Shown piece after piece: positions 6,636 through 13,222 of a DNA stretch of 13,222 nt. Each line of letters starts with the position of its first letter. Position 1 is the first letter of the stretch. The translations under genes and the position numbers were made by a program. Below the pieces are notes generated by a model. That model saw only the letters and a program-made list of their open reading frames with translations. It searched no databases and was not told the origin of the DNA. This stretch comes from Lachnospiraceae bacterium UBA1258 (lineage in GTDB: Bacteria > Bacillota > Clostridia > Lachnospirales > Lachnospiraceae), in assembly GCA_002308235.1 (NCBI GenBank), contig DBVS01000106.1:2251-15472 (forward strand), given 5' to 3'.

Positions 6636-6704
6636 GTGTACCTGCGGTTTATCGCTTTACCGAAGCAGTGTCCTCAAGCAACGGACATTTTTTCATTTTT
6701 TGTC

Positions 6705-6732
6705 TTGCATTTTAAAAACTATTTGATAAAAT
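6705..6732 (+). promoter_or_regulatory. Candidate promoter of the DMT transporter gene
   Basis: TTGCAT (6705-6710) and TAAAAT (6727-6732) lie 16 bp apart, shortly before the start at 6767. The -10 is good and the -35 is weak; TTGTCT at 6700 is a better hexamer but too far away. Confidence 0.4.
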
Positions 6733-6766
6733 ACCTTAGGCTTTCATTTTAAGAATGAGGTATGCG

Positions 6767-7669
6767 ATGCGACAGACAAAGTATACGTTGCTATTGGTTT
6801 TGGCAACGATAATCTGGGGAGGAGCCCTTGTTGCTCAGAGTGAAGGAGCAAAGAGCCTCCCGCCGTTTTCTTTTAACCTTATACGCTTTTCCGTGGGCGC
6901 CGTTTCCATGGTTCCCGCGTTTATATACATGGATGTCAAAGAAGGAGTTCTCACTCATTTCTTTGACAAGACCATGGTCAGAGGCGGTATTGTCTGCGGA
7001 GGTTTTCTTTTTGCGGCATCGAGCTTTCAGCAGATCGGAATGGCTACCGCCAGGGCCGGCACAGCGGGATTTGTGACTTCCCTTTACATCGTTATGGTAC
7101 CGATCTTTTCTATCCTGCTTAAAAAGAAACCGCAAAAATCTCTATGGGTCGCTGTTCTGATGTCGAGTATCGGAATGTATCTTCTGTGCGTGGACGGCGG
7201 ACTTGAGTTTGAAACCGGAGATTTGTGGCTTTTGGGTTGCGCTGTGTTCTATGCCATGCATATAATAGCGGTGGGGCACTTTGCTCCGAAGGTCGATGTG
7301 CTTAAGCTTTCCTGCTTCCAGTTTCTGGTATGCGCTGTGCTCGGAATAGTGCCGATGCTTCTTGAAAAGCCTGCTCTTGATGCGGTGTGGGCCTGCAGAT
7401 ACCCTATAGCTTACACGGGTCTTTTATCCTGCGGAGTCGCATACACGATTCAGATGGAAGCGCAGAAAAGAGTAAACGCCACACTTGCGACGGTGGTAAT
7501 GAGCCTTGAGTCGGTCTTTACACTTATGTTCGGAATGATCATCCTTCACGAGAGGTTGAATTTAAGAGAAACCGTCGGATGCATCATCATGCTGGCAGCA
7601 GTTTTTATTGCAGAATTTTTCAATAAAAAACGTGCAAAAAAAGCGTCCAAAGAAATAAGTCAATATTGA
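6767..7669 (+). CDS. DMT-superfamily (EamA) transporter
   Basis: This integral membrane protein of 300 residues has about ten hydrophobic segments in two repeated EamA halves, the standard layout of drug/metabolite exporters. Recognisable family stretches include TIIWGGALVAQ near the N-terminus, ATARAGTAGFVTSLYIVMVP ending the first half, and SLESVFTLMFGMIILHERL in the second half. The C-terminus is a short Lys-rich tail. An upstream in-frame ATG exists at 6755, but only the ATG at 6767 has a suitably placed ribosome site (TGAGG, 6756-6760), so I use the shorter form. It appears to be transcribed alone, between a hairpin upstream and a strong terminator downstream. The substrate cannot be predicted; amino acids or other metabolites are common for the family. 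Confidence 0.9.
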   Translation: MRQTKYTLLLVLATIIWGGALVAQSEGAKSLPPFSFNLIRFSVGAVSMVPAFIYMDVKEGVLTHFFDKTMVRGGIVCGGFLFAASSFQQIGMATARAGTAGFVTSLYIVMVPIFSILLKKKPQKSLWVAVLMSSIGMYLLCVDGGLEFETGDLWLLGCAVFYAMHIIAVGHFAPKVDVLKLSCFQFLVCAVLGIVPMLLEKPALDAVWACRYPIAYTGLLSCGVAYTIQMEAQKRVNATLATVVMSLESVFTLMFGMIILHERLNLRETVGCIIMLAAVFIAEFFNKKRAKKASKEISQY

Positions 7670-7711
7670 TTGAAAACGGCCGCTTTTTGACAGGTATTAA
7701 AGAATTATGAA

Positions 7712-7750
7712 AACAAGAATTCCCATAAATACGGGATTTCTTGTTTTTTT
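7712..7750 (+). terminator. Rho-independent terminator after the DMT transporter
   Basis: Arms 7712-7724 (aacaagaattccc) and 7733-7745 (gggatttcttgtt) pair over 13 positions with one mismatch, around an eight-base loop, and run into a T tract ending at 7750. It ends the transporter transcript and insulates the ABC operon. Confidence 0.85.
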
Positions 7751-7928
7751 GTTTAACTAAATTTAACTTTCTTTAAAAGCAAGTTTTGAGCAGTTGATAG
7801 CAATAATCAAGAAGAAAACGCAACGAAAAAGAAGGTAGAGTATCTATAAGAAATATGTTCAAAATAGACAAAAATATCGCCGAATATGACTTTATTTTAT
7901 AAAAAACGGCAAGCGAAAGGAGCCAAAG
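7751..7928 (+). other. A+T-rich leader of the ABC transporter operon
   Basis: This 178-bp stretch has no gene. I see no sigma-A promoter with both elements well placed: AATAAT (7802-7807), TATAAG (7845-7850) and TATAAA (7898-7903) are -10-like but lack partners, while TAGACA (7865-7870) is -35-like without a -10. A 10-bp palindrome TTTTATAAAA (7895-7904) lies just before the ribosome site AAAGGAG (7916-7922). No cre-like or riboswitch motif was recognised. Confidence 0.4.
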
Positions 7929-8906
7929 GTGGCTAAGAGGGAAAAGGGGAAGTACGCAGCACCCAAGCGCAAGTTTGACAAGGTGTATTTTAAGCGGTAT
8001 TGGCAGCTGTATGCATTTTTGGTTTTACCTTTGCTTTATCTTTTGATCTTCAAATATTTTCCCATGCAATACATAATTGTTGCATTCAAGGAATTCAAGC
8101 TCAACATGAGCGTCTGGAAAATGCCCTGGGCTTATTATAAGACCGGTCCTGTCTTACAGACTGATGCTCTTAAGTATTTTAAGACCGCCTTCGGTAACGT
8201 CGATTTCAGAAGAGCTCTCGTGAACACCGTGAGACTTAATCTTCTGGATTTGATCGCGGGTTTCCCTGCACCGATCATCTTCGCTCTTATCCTGAACGAA
8301 CTAAGATTTAAAAAGTTTAAGAAGGTTGTACAGACCATTGCGTATATGCCCCATTTCCTTTCCTGGGTCATCATCGCAAGCCTTTGCACACAGCTTCTTG
8401 CCACTGAGGACGGATTTGTCAATGCGATAATCGCCGCATGCGGAGGAAACAAGATCAATTTCCTCGGTAATCCCGTAAACTGGATAATAACCTATGTGGG
8501 TGCCGGTGTATGGCAGAGTTTCGGCTGGGGGTCCATCATATATCTGGCTTCCATAGCCGGGATCAATACAGAACTTTACGAAGCAGCTTCCGTTGACGGA
8601 GCAGGCAGATTCAAGAAGATGTGGCATATTACACTTCCCGGGATCAAGCCTACGATAGTGGTCCTCCTCATCATGAACCTCGGATATATCATGGGCGGCG
8701 GATTCGAGCGTCCCTATGCCATGAAGAACAATCTGGTCACTGAAGTCGCAAATGTTATTTCGACCTTTGTTTACAAAGTCGGTCTGCAGGACCTGAAGAT
8801 ATCCCTGACAACGGCTGTCGGACTATTCCAGTCGGTTGTGGGACTGTTCTTCTTACTTACCGCGAATGCCATATCGCGTAAACTTGGCGAAAGGGGGATT
8901 TGGTAA
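7929..8906 (+). CDS. Carbohydrate ABC transporter permease, LplB type (CUT1)
   Basis: This 325-residue inner-membrane permease is the first of two in a sugar-importer operon. A basic cytoplasmic N-terminus (about residues 1-22) is followed by six membrane segments. The EAA loop that contacts the ATPase is clear: Glu218-Ala-Ala-Ser-Val-Asp-Gly, ending in ITLPGIKP. The segment MGGGFERPYAM and the ending RKLGERGIW are typical of LplB-like permeases of polysaccharide-type transporters. The start is GTG at 7929, with AAAGGAG six bases upstream; no better start is available. The last base of its stop is shared with the ATG of the second permease (TAATG). The transported sugar is unknown. Confidence 0.93.
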   Translation: MAKREKGKYAAPKRKFDKVYFKRYWQLYAFLVLPLLYLLIFKYFPMQYIIVAFKEFKLNMSVWKMPWAYYKTGPVLQTDALKYFKTAFGNVDFRRALVNTVRLNLLDLIAGFPAPIIFALILNELRFKKFKKVVQTIAYMPHFLSWVIIASLCTQLLATEDGFVNAIIAACGGNKINFLGNPVNWIITYVGAGVWQSFGWGSIIYLASIAGINTELYEAASVDGAGRFKKMWHITLPGIKPTIVVLLIMNLGYIMGGGFERPYAMKNNLVTEVANVISTFVYKVGLQDLKISLTTAVGLFQSVVGLFFLLTANAISRKLGERGIW

Positions 8907-9781
8907 TGAAAGTAAAATCCTTAAGCGCCAAAATCGGAGACTGGGTATTTGTTTTCATCTGCGTGATCATCAGTATTATCTGTGTATTGCCGATGATAAA
9001 CTTAGCCGCAAAATCGCTGTCGGAAACCCATTTCCTTATCAGACACGAGGTTTATCTGTGGCCCAAGGGCTTTAACTTTGAAGCATATGCCACGGTATTG
9101 AGTGATGCGAAATATCAGAGAGCATTCGTATGGACGACGATACTTACGGTTATCTGTACGCTTGTATCCCTGACCATGACTTCGCTTTGCGCGTTCCCGC
9201 TTATTTTTCCCGCATTGAAGGGTCGCGGAGCGATTAACATTTTCATCACGATTACAATGTTCTTTAACGCAGGTACGATCCCGAACTATTTGCTCATGAG
9301 TGACCTGCATTTGCTTGAGAATCCGCTGGTACTTATCATCCCCAGCTGTTTGAGCATTTACAACATGATCATCATGCGAAGCTTCTTCTACGGCATTCCC
9401 GATTCCCTGAGGGAGTCTGCGGAAATAGACGGAGCAAGTTTTGCGCAGGTATTTTTGAAGATCTATCTTCCGTTGTCCAAACCCGTGTACGCTTCCCTTG
9501 CTTTGTTTTATGCAGTGGGACGCTGGAACGGATACGGCGACGCGCTTATGTATATTAAGACCGAGAAGCAGTGGTTCCCTTTGCAGCTCCTTCTTTATAA
9601 CGTATTGAACAATCAGAATTCCGTTGAAGTTGCGGCTCAGGAAGGTTTCATGCAGCCCGGACTCAAGGATTCACTCAAATCGGCTATCGTTATGTTCTCG
9701 ACGGTTCCGATACTTATGATTTACCCCTGGTTACAGCGCTATTTCATAGCCGGCGTTACCATGGGAGCAGTTAAGGAATAA
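8906..9781 (+). CDS. Carbohydrate ABC transporter permease, YtcP type (CUT1)
   Basis: This is the second permease, of 291 residues, with six membrane segments. Its EAA-loop motif is Glu170-Ser-Ala-Glu-Ile-Asp-Gly-Ala, ending in IYLPLSKP. The segments FNAGTIPNYLLM and GRWNGYGDALMYI, and the ending PWLQRYFIAGVTMGAVKE, are characteristic of YtcP-like proteins. I place the start at the ATG at 8906, overlapping the previous stop as TAATG and preceded by AAGGGGGA (8891-8898). A TTG two codons earlier is open but has a worse distance to the ribosome site. It should form a heterodimer with the LplB-type permease. Confidence 0.93.
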   Translation: MKVKSLSAKIGDWVFVFICVIISIICVLPMINLAAKSLSETHFLIRHEVYLWPKGFNFEAYATVLSDAKYQRAFVWTTILTVICTLVSLTMTSLCAFPLIFPALKGRGAINIFITITMFFNAGTIPNYLLMSDLHLLENPLVLIIPSCLSIYNMIIMRSFFYGIPDSLRESAEIDGASFAQVFLKIYLPLSKPVYASLALFYAVGRWNGYGDALMYIKTEKQWFPLQLLLYNVLNNQNSVEVAAQEGFMQPGLKDSLKSAIVMFSTVPILMIYPWLQRYFIAGVTMGAVKE

Positions 9782-9837
9782 ACGGACGGCATGGGCCGGA
9801 CGCAAATTCATACAAAACTATACCGGGGAGGTAAAAA

Positions 9838-11481
9838 ATGAAAAAGAAACTGTTATCAGCAGTTCTTGCCGCAGTTATGATCTTATCCGTAACGGCCTGC
9901 GGTAAGGGAAAGACTGCCAAGATCGAAGGCATGAAGGACGGTAAGTTCATTCAGACCAGACACATTACCGTTGAACTTTATGACCGTAACGTTGACGGCG
10001 GAACAGAAGCCGGAAACAATGCCTGGACCAAGTGGGTTCAGCAGCAGATGCTTGACAAGTACAACATCGACGTTCAGTACAAGACCGTTGCACGTTGGAC
10101 CGAAAAAGACGATATCAACAATCTGCTGGCAGCTCAGACAGCACCTGACATCTGCTACACTTACGATTATCCCACAATCCAGACCTATGCAGAAATGGGC
10201 GGTGTTCACGACCTTGCTCCTTATCTTGAGAAGTATAAGAGCCTGATGCCCAACATGTTTGCTTGGCTCGGCGATTCTCTTATTTATCAGGATCAGGATC
10301 CCGCTACCAAGACCCTTTGGGCCATTGAAGGTAAGAGAAACGAGACTTGCCGTATCAACACCTTCGTTCGTAAGGACTGGCTTGATAAGTTAGGACTCAA
10401 GGAGCCCACCACCGTTGATGAGTTCGAGAGCATGCTCGTTGCCTTCAGAGACAACGCTTCCACTCTTCTCGGAGCTGACGCTTCCAAGATGGTTCCTTTC
10501 TCCATTTCCTTTGACGTAGGCTGGAGAGCAGCAAACCTTATCGAATCCTTCATGGATCCCGCCATCACCGATAAAGAACTCTATGTTCGCGGTTTTGACG
10601 ACAGAAAGTTCACCCAGAACGGAACAAAGGAAGCTGTTAAGATTCTTAACAAGTGGTACAACGACGGCCTTATCTGGAAAGATTTCGCATTATACAGCGA
10701 AGGCGACAGCACTGAGGACGACATGATCAAAGCCGGTTTCGTAGGCGCTTTCATGCACAACTATGACTATCCTTTCAGAAACGCTAAGGATTCCATTAAT
10801 GCCACACTTGCAGCTCAGTACGGCAAAGACGCCAAGTTTGTTGCAGTTAACTGCTTCAAGGATAAGAACGGCAAGTACACCAAATATCGTTACTCCGAGG
10901 GCGGAGACCGTAAGGTATTCTTCCCCAAGACCAACAAGGAAGTTGAAGCTTCCCTTATGTACCTTGAGTTCATGTCAGATCCCGCTACCGTTGAATATCT
11001 CCAGATCGGTGACGAAGGTGTGATCCACCACGTTGACGCAGCTACCGGCGCTATCGTTATCGACAAGCCCGATGATGCACATCACGACTGGTTCCAGAAC
11101 TCCGGTAAGAACATCGACATGACCATTAACTGTAACGGTTTGAGACTTAAGGATGCAAACCTTACCACTCTTTCACTTGCTTATTCATATTCCGACGTAG
11201 ATCCCGCTGACGTAAAGCAGGCAATCGAAGCAGCAATGCTTGATGCCAGAGCGCCCAAGACTCCTACCGTCGGCGATATCGCAGCCGAGACCCAGGGAAC
11301 TGACCTTAAGGGTAAGAGAGATCAGGGCTTCGACAAGGCAGTTACCGCTTCCGTAGCTGATTTTGATTCGGTTTGGGATGCAGCCATGAAGGAATATCTC
11401 AATGCAGGCGGACAGGCTATCATCGACGAAAGAACCGCAGCTTGGGAAGCAGCTTATGGCAAAGAAACCATGCTGAAATAA
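9838..11481 (+). CDS. Extracellular sugar-binding lipoprotein of the CUT1 importer
   Basis: This 547-residue lipoprotein is the substrate-binding component that delivers ligand to the two permeases. It has a Lys-rich start, a hydrophobic core and the lipobox VTAC, with Cys21 as the lipidated residue. The mature protein has the family-1 extracellular solute-binding layout, and its size fits the larger LipO/YtcQ-type binders, which often take oligosaccharides. The ribosome site is excellent (GGGGAGGT, 9825-9832). Lys is mostly AAG, and Ala, Val and Leu codons are strongly restricted compared with the genes at the left of the window, which suggests high expression. A strong terminator follows. 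The ligand cannot be told from sequence. No ATPase gene is in the operon, so a shared MsmK-like ATPase is likely. Confidence 0.93.
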   Translation: MKKKLLSAVLAAVMILSVTACGKGKTAKIEGMKDGKFIQTRHITVELYDRNVDGGTEAGNNAWTKWVQQQMLDKYNIDVQYKTVARWTEKDDINNLLAAQTAPDICYTYDYPTIQTYAEMGGVHDLAPYLEKYKSLMPNMFAWLGDSLIYQDQDPATKTLWAIEGKRNETCRINTFVRKDWLDKLGLKEPTTVDEFESMLVAFRDNASTLLGADASKMVPFSISFDVGWRAANLIESFMDPAITDKELYVRGFDDRKFTQNGTKEAVKILNKWYNDGLIWKDFALYSEGDSTEDDMIKAGFVGAFMHNYDYPFRNAKDSINATLAAQYGKDAKFVAVNCFKDKNGKYTKYRYSEGGDRKVFFPKTNKEVEASLMYLEFMSDPATVEYLQIGDEGVIHHVDAATGAIVIDKPDDAHHDWFQNSGKNIDMTINCNGLRLKDANLTTLSLAYSYSDVDPADVKQAIEAAMLDARAPKTPTVGDIAAETQGTDLKGKRDQGFDKAVTASVADFDSVWDAAMKEYLNAGGQAIIDERTAAWEAAYGKETMLK

Positions 11482-11510
11482 GTATCGGACTTATTTTCAT
11501 AAAACAAATG

Positions 11511-11544
11511 ACAGCCACCGTGCCCTCCACGGTGGTTGTTTTTT
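11511..11544 (+). terminator. Rho-independent terminator of the ABC operon
   Basis: Arms 11511-11522 (acagccaccgtg) and 11528-11539 (cacggtggttgt) pair over 12 positions with one G-T pair, around a five-base loop. Six T residues follow (11539-11544). It ends the importer operon and separates it from the serine hydrolase gene. Confidence 0.92.
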
Positions 11545-11601
11545 GCTTGACGAGGAGACTTTCCGGGGTTACCGTATAGACATACAAGGGGGTTAACAGC
11601 C

Positions 11602-12780
11602 ATGAATACAAAACATTTAAAGAAGATCGACGATATCATGAAGGAGATGACCGATGCGGGATATGCAGCCGGCGCCTCCACGCTCATCCTGGAAAACGGC
11701 AAGGAGGTTTACTACGGTGCAGCAGGCTTTATGGATATCGCAAACAAAAAGAAAGTAAAGCGTGACACAATTTTCCGTCTTTATTCAATGACAAAGCCGG
11801 TTACGGCGGCAGCGGTAATGTGTCTTGCCGAAGACGGACTAATCGATCTCAATTCGCCTGTGGGTGATTACATTCCTACCTTCAAAAGTCAGAAATATCG
11901 GGACGCGGCAGGCCTTCATCCCGTCAAACGCGATGCCAAGATCAAGGATCTTCTCAACATGACGGCCGGCCTTACCTACGAAGGTAATAAAAACGATACC
12001 GAACTTGCGGTAAGCGCACTTGTCGTTGATGCAAAGAAGCGCCTTGACAAAGAAAACGAAATGACGACCATGGAATTTGCCGAAAGAATCGGTGAAATCC
12101 CGCTTATCTTTTCGCCCGGAGAGAGCTTCAATTACAGCTTTGGGGCAGATGTTCTCGGTGCGGTGGCAGAAGCCGTTACGGGTAAGAAATTCGGGGAATA
12201 TTTAAACGAGCGTTTCTTTAAGCCCATGGATATGAAGGATACCGGTTTCTTTGTACAGAAAAAAGCCCATGACAGGCTTACGAAGGTGTACAGGCAGGTT
12301 CCGGGCGGACTGGAGGAATTCACGGACAATCATCTGGCGATCAATCTTGCCATGGAGCATGCGCCTGCTTTTGAATCGGGCGGAGCGGGACTTGCAACGA
12401 CCCTTGACGATTATGCCAAGTTTGCAAAAATGCTCATGAATTTCGGAGCTTACGAAGGAAAACAGATCATGCAGGAAGGAACCGTGAGATGGTTTACTGC
12501 GGGAGAACTTGATAAGGCCCCTCAGGAAGCGTTTAAAAACTGGGATGGTCTTCAGGGCTTTACTTACGGAAATCTTATGAGAGTGATGAAGCATCCCGGA
12601 AGAGCGGCGTTGTTTGCTTCGGAAGGTGAATACGGCTGGGACGGCTGGCTCGGACCTTACTTTACCAACGATCCCGCCCACAAAGTCACCATTCTTCATA
12701 TGCTTCAGAGAACCGATGCGGGAACCACGCCCTATATGAGAAGAATCAGGAACGTGGTCATGTCATCGATCAAAGAATAA
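11602..12780 (+). CDS. Serine hydrolase, class-C beta-lactamase-like (family VIII esterase type)
   Basis: This 392-residue protein belongs to the beta-lactamase/penicillin-binding-protein-like hydrolases. It has the catalytic Ser62-Met-Thr-Lys65 motif early in the chain, within the expected FRLYSMTKPVTA context, and Tyr178 in FNYSFGADVLG, matching the second motif (Tyr-x-x) of esterase-like members. A Gly/Trp-rich GWDGWLGPYF segment near the C-terminus occupies the third-motif region. There is no signal peptide, so the enzyme appears cytoplasmic, which argues against antibiotic resistance and for an esterase or peptidase acting on small imported molecules. The ribosome site is AAGGGGG (11586-11592). 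TTGACG at 11547 is -35-like but has no -10 at the right distance. The gene follows the ABC operon after a terminator. Confidence 0.9.
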   Translation: MNTKHLKKIDDIMKEMTDAGYAAGASTLILENGKEVYYGAAGFMDIANKKKVKRDTIFRLYSMTKPVTAAAVMCLAEDGLIDLNSPVGDYIPTFKSQKYRDAAGLHPVKRDAKIKDLLNMTAGLTYEGNKNDTELAVSALVVDAKKRLDKENEMTTMEFAERIGEIPLIFSPGESFNYSFGADVLGAVAEAVTGKKFGEYLNERFFKPMDMKDTGFFVQKKAHDRLTKVYRQVPGGLEEFTDNHLAINLAMEHAPAFESGGAGLATTLDDYAKFAKMLMNFGAYEGKQIMQEGTVRWFTAGELDKAPQEAFKNWDGLQGFTYGNLMRVMKHPGRAALFASEGEYGWDGWLGPYFTNDPAHKVTILHMLQRTDAGTTPYMRRIRNVVMSSIKE

Positions 12781-12785
12781 ATAAA

Positions 12786-13222
12786 TCAATTGTGAAATTT
12801 CTTGTTGGTTTCATACTTGGGTTCACAGGTGAGGTGCATTCCCAGCTTCTTAAAGATCTTTTCATCCACGGGTGAAAGGATCACGCTGGAGTGGACCTCA
12901 CAGTTTCTTAATTTGGGAAGCTGCTCGAGAGCGGTTGCGGAGGCTGCATTGGTTGCGGCACTGACGGAAAGGGCAATGAGCACTTCATCCGTATGGAGTC
13001 TCGGGTTGGAGCTTCCGAGATAGTTGGTCTTAAGAGTCTGAATGGGTCCGAGAGCTTCCTTGGTAACCAGGTGGAGATTGTGGTCGATCCCGGCGAGCTC
13101 CTTAATGGAATTGATAAGAGCTGCGGCGCTTGCACCGAGAAGGTCCGTGGTCTTTCCCGAAATGAGAGTTCCGCCCGGAAGTTCGATGGCAACGGCCGGA
13201 TGTCCGGTTTCGGCTTCTCTTT
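12786..13222 (-). CDS. DUF1846 family protein, C-terminal part (runs off the right edge)
   Basis: Reading the minus strand from the right edge gives about 145 in-frame codons without a stop, ending at a TGA at 12786-12788. The sequence contains AIELPGGTLISGKT, LLGASAAALINSIKELAGI, NPRLHTDEVLIALSVSAATN, EQLPKLRNCEVHSSVILSPVDE and KLGMHLTCEPKYE, which I recognise as the conserved end of the DUF1846 family (usually about 500 residues). The biochemical role of this family is not established. Only the last third is in the window; the start lies beyond 13222. It is convergent with the serine hydrolase gene, with 5 bp between the stop codons and no terminator between them. Confidence 0.85.
   Translation of the reverse strand, partial: REAETGHPAVAIELPGGTLISGKTTDLLGASAAALINSIKELAGIDHNLHLVTKEALGPIQTLKTNYLGSSNPRLHTDEVLIALSVSAATNAASATALEQLPKLRNCEVHSSVILSPVDEKIFKKLGMHLTCEPKYETNKKFHN

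Noticed and set aside
7671..7690. TGAAAACGGCCGCTTTTTGA as a catabolite-repression (cre-like) operator
   Set aside because: It is longer than and poorly matched to the cre consensus, and it lies before the terminator of the previous gene, about 240 bp from the ABC operon start.
9782..9837. Small inverted sequence (ggcatgggcc) between permease and binding-protein genes as an RNA-stabilising stem
   Set aside because: Too few pairs around too small a loop to be stable or distinguishable from chance.
11602..12780. Antibiotic-resistance class C beta-lactamase
   Set aside because: There is no signal peptide, and the second motif is Tyr-Ser-Phe rather than Tyr-x-Asn as in true AmpC enzymes; an esterase-like hydrolase fits better.

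Overview
The base composition (moderate G+C), strong AGGAGG-like ribosome sites, tightly coupled genes and gene content (CUT1 sugar ABC transporter of the LplB/YtcP/lipoprotein type with no ATPase gene, NrdG2-type radical SAM activase, DUF1846 protein) suggest an anaerobic Firmicute, most likely a gut or rumen member of the Lachnospiraceae. This is inferred from gene content only. No rRNA, tRNA, insertion sequence, phage gene or CRISPR array is visible.

Region 1 (72-5151) is the most interesting part. A minus-strand MBOAT membrane O-acyltransferase is divergent from a tightly packed plus-strand operon. The operon encodes a long FkbH-type HAD phosphatase/acyl-loading protein, an acyl carrier protein, a small VOC protein resembling methylmalonyl-CoA epimerase, and a membrane-anchored SGNH protein with a DltD/AlgX-like layout. 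The parts match the logic of DltABCD, with FkbH (which in characterised systems makes glyceryl-S-ACP from 1,3-bisphosphoglycerate) in place of the amino-acid adenylating enzyme DltA. My reading is an envelope or exopolysaccharide glyceryl- or related hydroxyacyl-transfer system. The divergent intergenic region carries a perfect 13-bp inverted repeat that places the same -10-like element in front of both transcription units, which supports co-regulation.

Region 2 (5130-7750) holds housekeeping-type genes. tadA (tRNA adenosine deaminase, minus strand) overlaps the end of the SGNH gene tail to tail. A divergent NrdG2-like radical SAM protein follows. Next comes a non-coding stretch with a perfect 13-bp hairpin and a possible small RNA or small ORF, then an EamA/DMT-family transporter ending in a strong terminator.

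Region 3 (7751-11544) is a carbohydrate ABC importer operon: two permeases and a solute-binding lipoprotein with highly biased codon use, closed by a strong terminator. Region 4 (11545-13222) has a class-C beta-lactamase-like serine hydrolase/esterase and, convergent with it, the C-terminal end of a DUF1846 protein that runs off the right edge.
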